Part shown: piece after piece, positions 5,147 to 5,351 of the stretch
Layout of the letters: every line of letters starts with the position of its first letter
Numbering within the stretch: the stretch's first letter is position 1
Source: Stenotrophomonas sp.
Lineage (GTDB): Bacteria; Pseudomonadota; Gammaproteobacteria; Xanthomonadales; Xanthomonadaceae
Direction of reading: 5' to 3'
Assembly: GCA_003510825.1 (NCBI GenBank)
Contig: DOKO01000382.1
Coordinates: 597-5,947, forward strand
Length of the DNA: 5,351 bases
The notes under the pieces: generated by a model
The model's input: only the letters and a program-made list of their open reading frames with translations
Databases searched by the model: none
What the model was told of the DNA's origin: nothing
Translations under genes and position numbers: made by a program

Positions 5147-5351
5147 TTACAGCAGCGAGGACAGGATCTGGATCGAGGCACGCGGGCGCTTGCCCACCTC
5201 CTCCACCAGGCGCTCGGCGGCGCGGCGGTAGGCCTGGGCCGCGGTCGACTCGGGCTGGGCGACAGTGATCGGGCTGCCGGCATCCCCCTGTTCGCGGATA
5301 TCGATCTGCAGCGGCAGCGACCCCAGCAGCGGCACGCCGTACTGCGCGGCC
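5147..5351 (-). CDS. C-terminal end of Mrp/ApbC-type iron-sulfur cluster carrier ATPase, partial
   Basis: The last 67 codons and TAA stop (5149-5147) are in the window; the gene continues past the right edge. The segment YGVPLLGSLPL, followed by IDIREQGDAGSP, is the well-conserved C-terminal block of the Mrp/NBP35 (ApbC) family of P-loop ATPases that carry and deliver [4Fe-4S] clusters. The tail then has a Q-P-E-S-T-A-A-Q-A-Y-R-R-A-A helix as expected. The Walker motifs and the CxxC cluster site are outside the window, so intactness cannot be judged. It precedes dcd on the same strand by 79 bases. Confidence 0.88.
   Translation of the reverse strand, partial: AAQYGVPLLGSLPLQIDIREQGDAGSPITVAQPESTAAQAYRRAAERLVEEVGKRPRASIQILSSLL

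Overview
The window is ordinary, gene-dense, high-GC chromosome from a gammaproteobacterium of the Xanthomonadaceae, most likely Stenotrophomonas (S. maltophilia group). The protein set and order fit that family. The gene ends carry the small GGTAG-headed palindromes (SMAG / GTAG-type REP) and a GGGGTC...GACCCC hairpin that I associate with Stenotrophomonas and Xanthomonas genomes. The genus call rests on recall of these repeats, not on a search.

Layout from left to right: (1) the last 29 codons of a plus-strand gene, probably a HerA-like (DUF853/YjgR-type) ATPase, followed by a strong hairpin (104-141); (2) greB (181-687, +), a transcript-cleavage factor; (3) a convergent junction with two compact palindromes, one of which holds the stop codon of the next gene; (4) a minus-strand pair, rimO (1570-2931) followed by a DUF3025 gene (731-1573), joined by a GTGA stop/start overlap; (5) a 205-bp divergent intergenic region (2932-3136) with a likely rimO -10 element and a leader hairpin between short direct repeats; (6) a plus-strand cluster of a dienelactone-hydrolase-family enzyme (3137-3808), a HIT-domain protein (3805-4227, ATGA overlap) and a 55-aa two-helix membrane protein (4243-4410); (7) a perfect inverted pair of 24-bp REP units (4411-4484) at a second convergent junction; (8) dcd (4495-5067, -), dCTP deaminase, with a candidate extended -10 promoter; (9) the 3' end of an mrp/apbC-type Fe-S carrier ATPase gene (5147 to the window edge, -).

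The genes are mostly housekeeping: transcription elongation (GreB), ribosome modification (RimO), pyrimidine nucleotide supply for dTTP synthesis (Dcd) and Fe-S cluster delivery (Mrp). RimO itself needs two [4Fe-4S] clusters, but its nearness to mrp is not evidence of a functional link. I found no insertion sequence, prophage, CRISPR array, tRNA or rRNA, and no sign of a new multi-gene system. The points worth a second look are the uncharacterised DUF3025 gene coupled to rimO, the palindrome that carries its stop codon, the rimO leader, the unannotated-size 55-aa membrane gene and the HIT protein with a changed triad.
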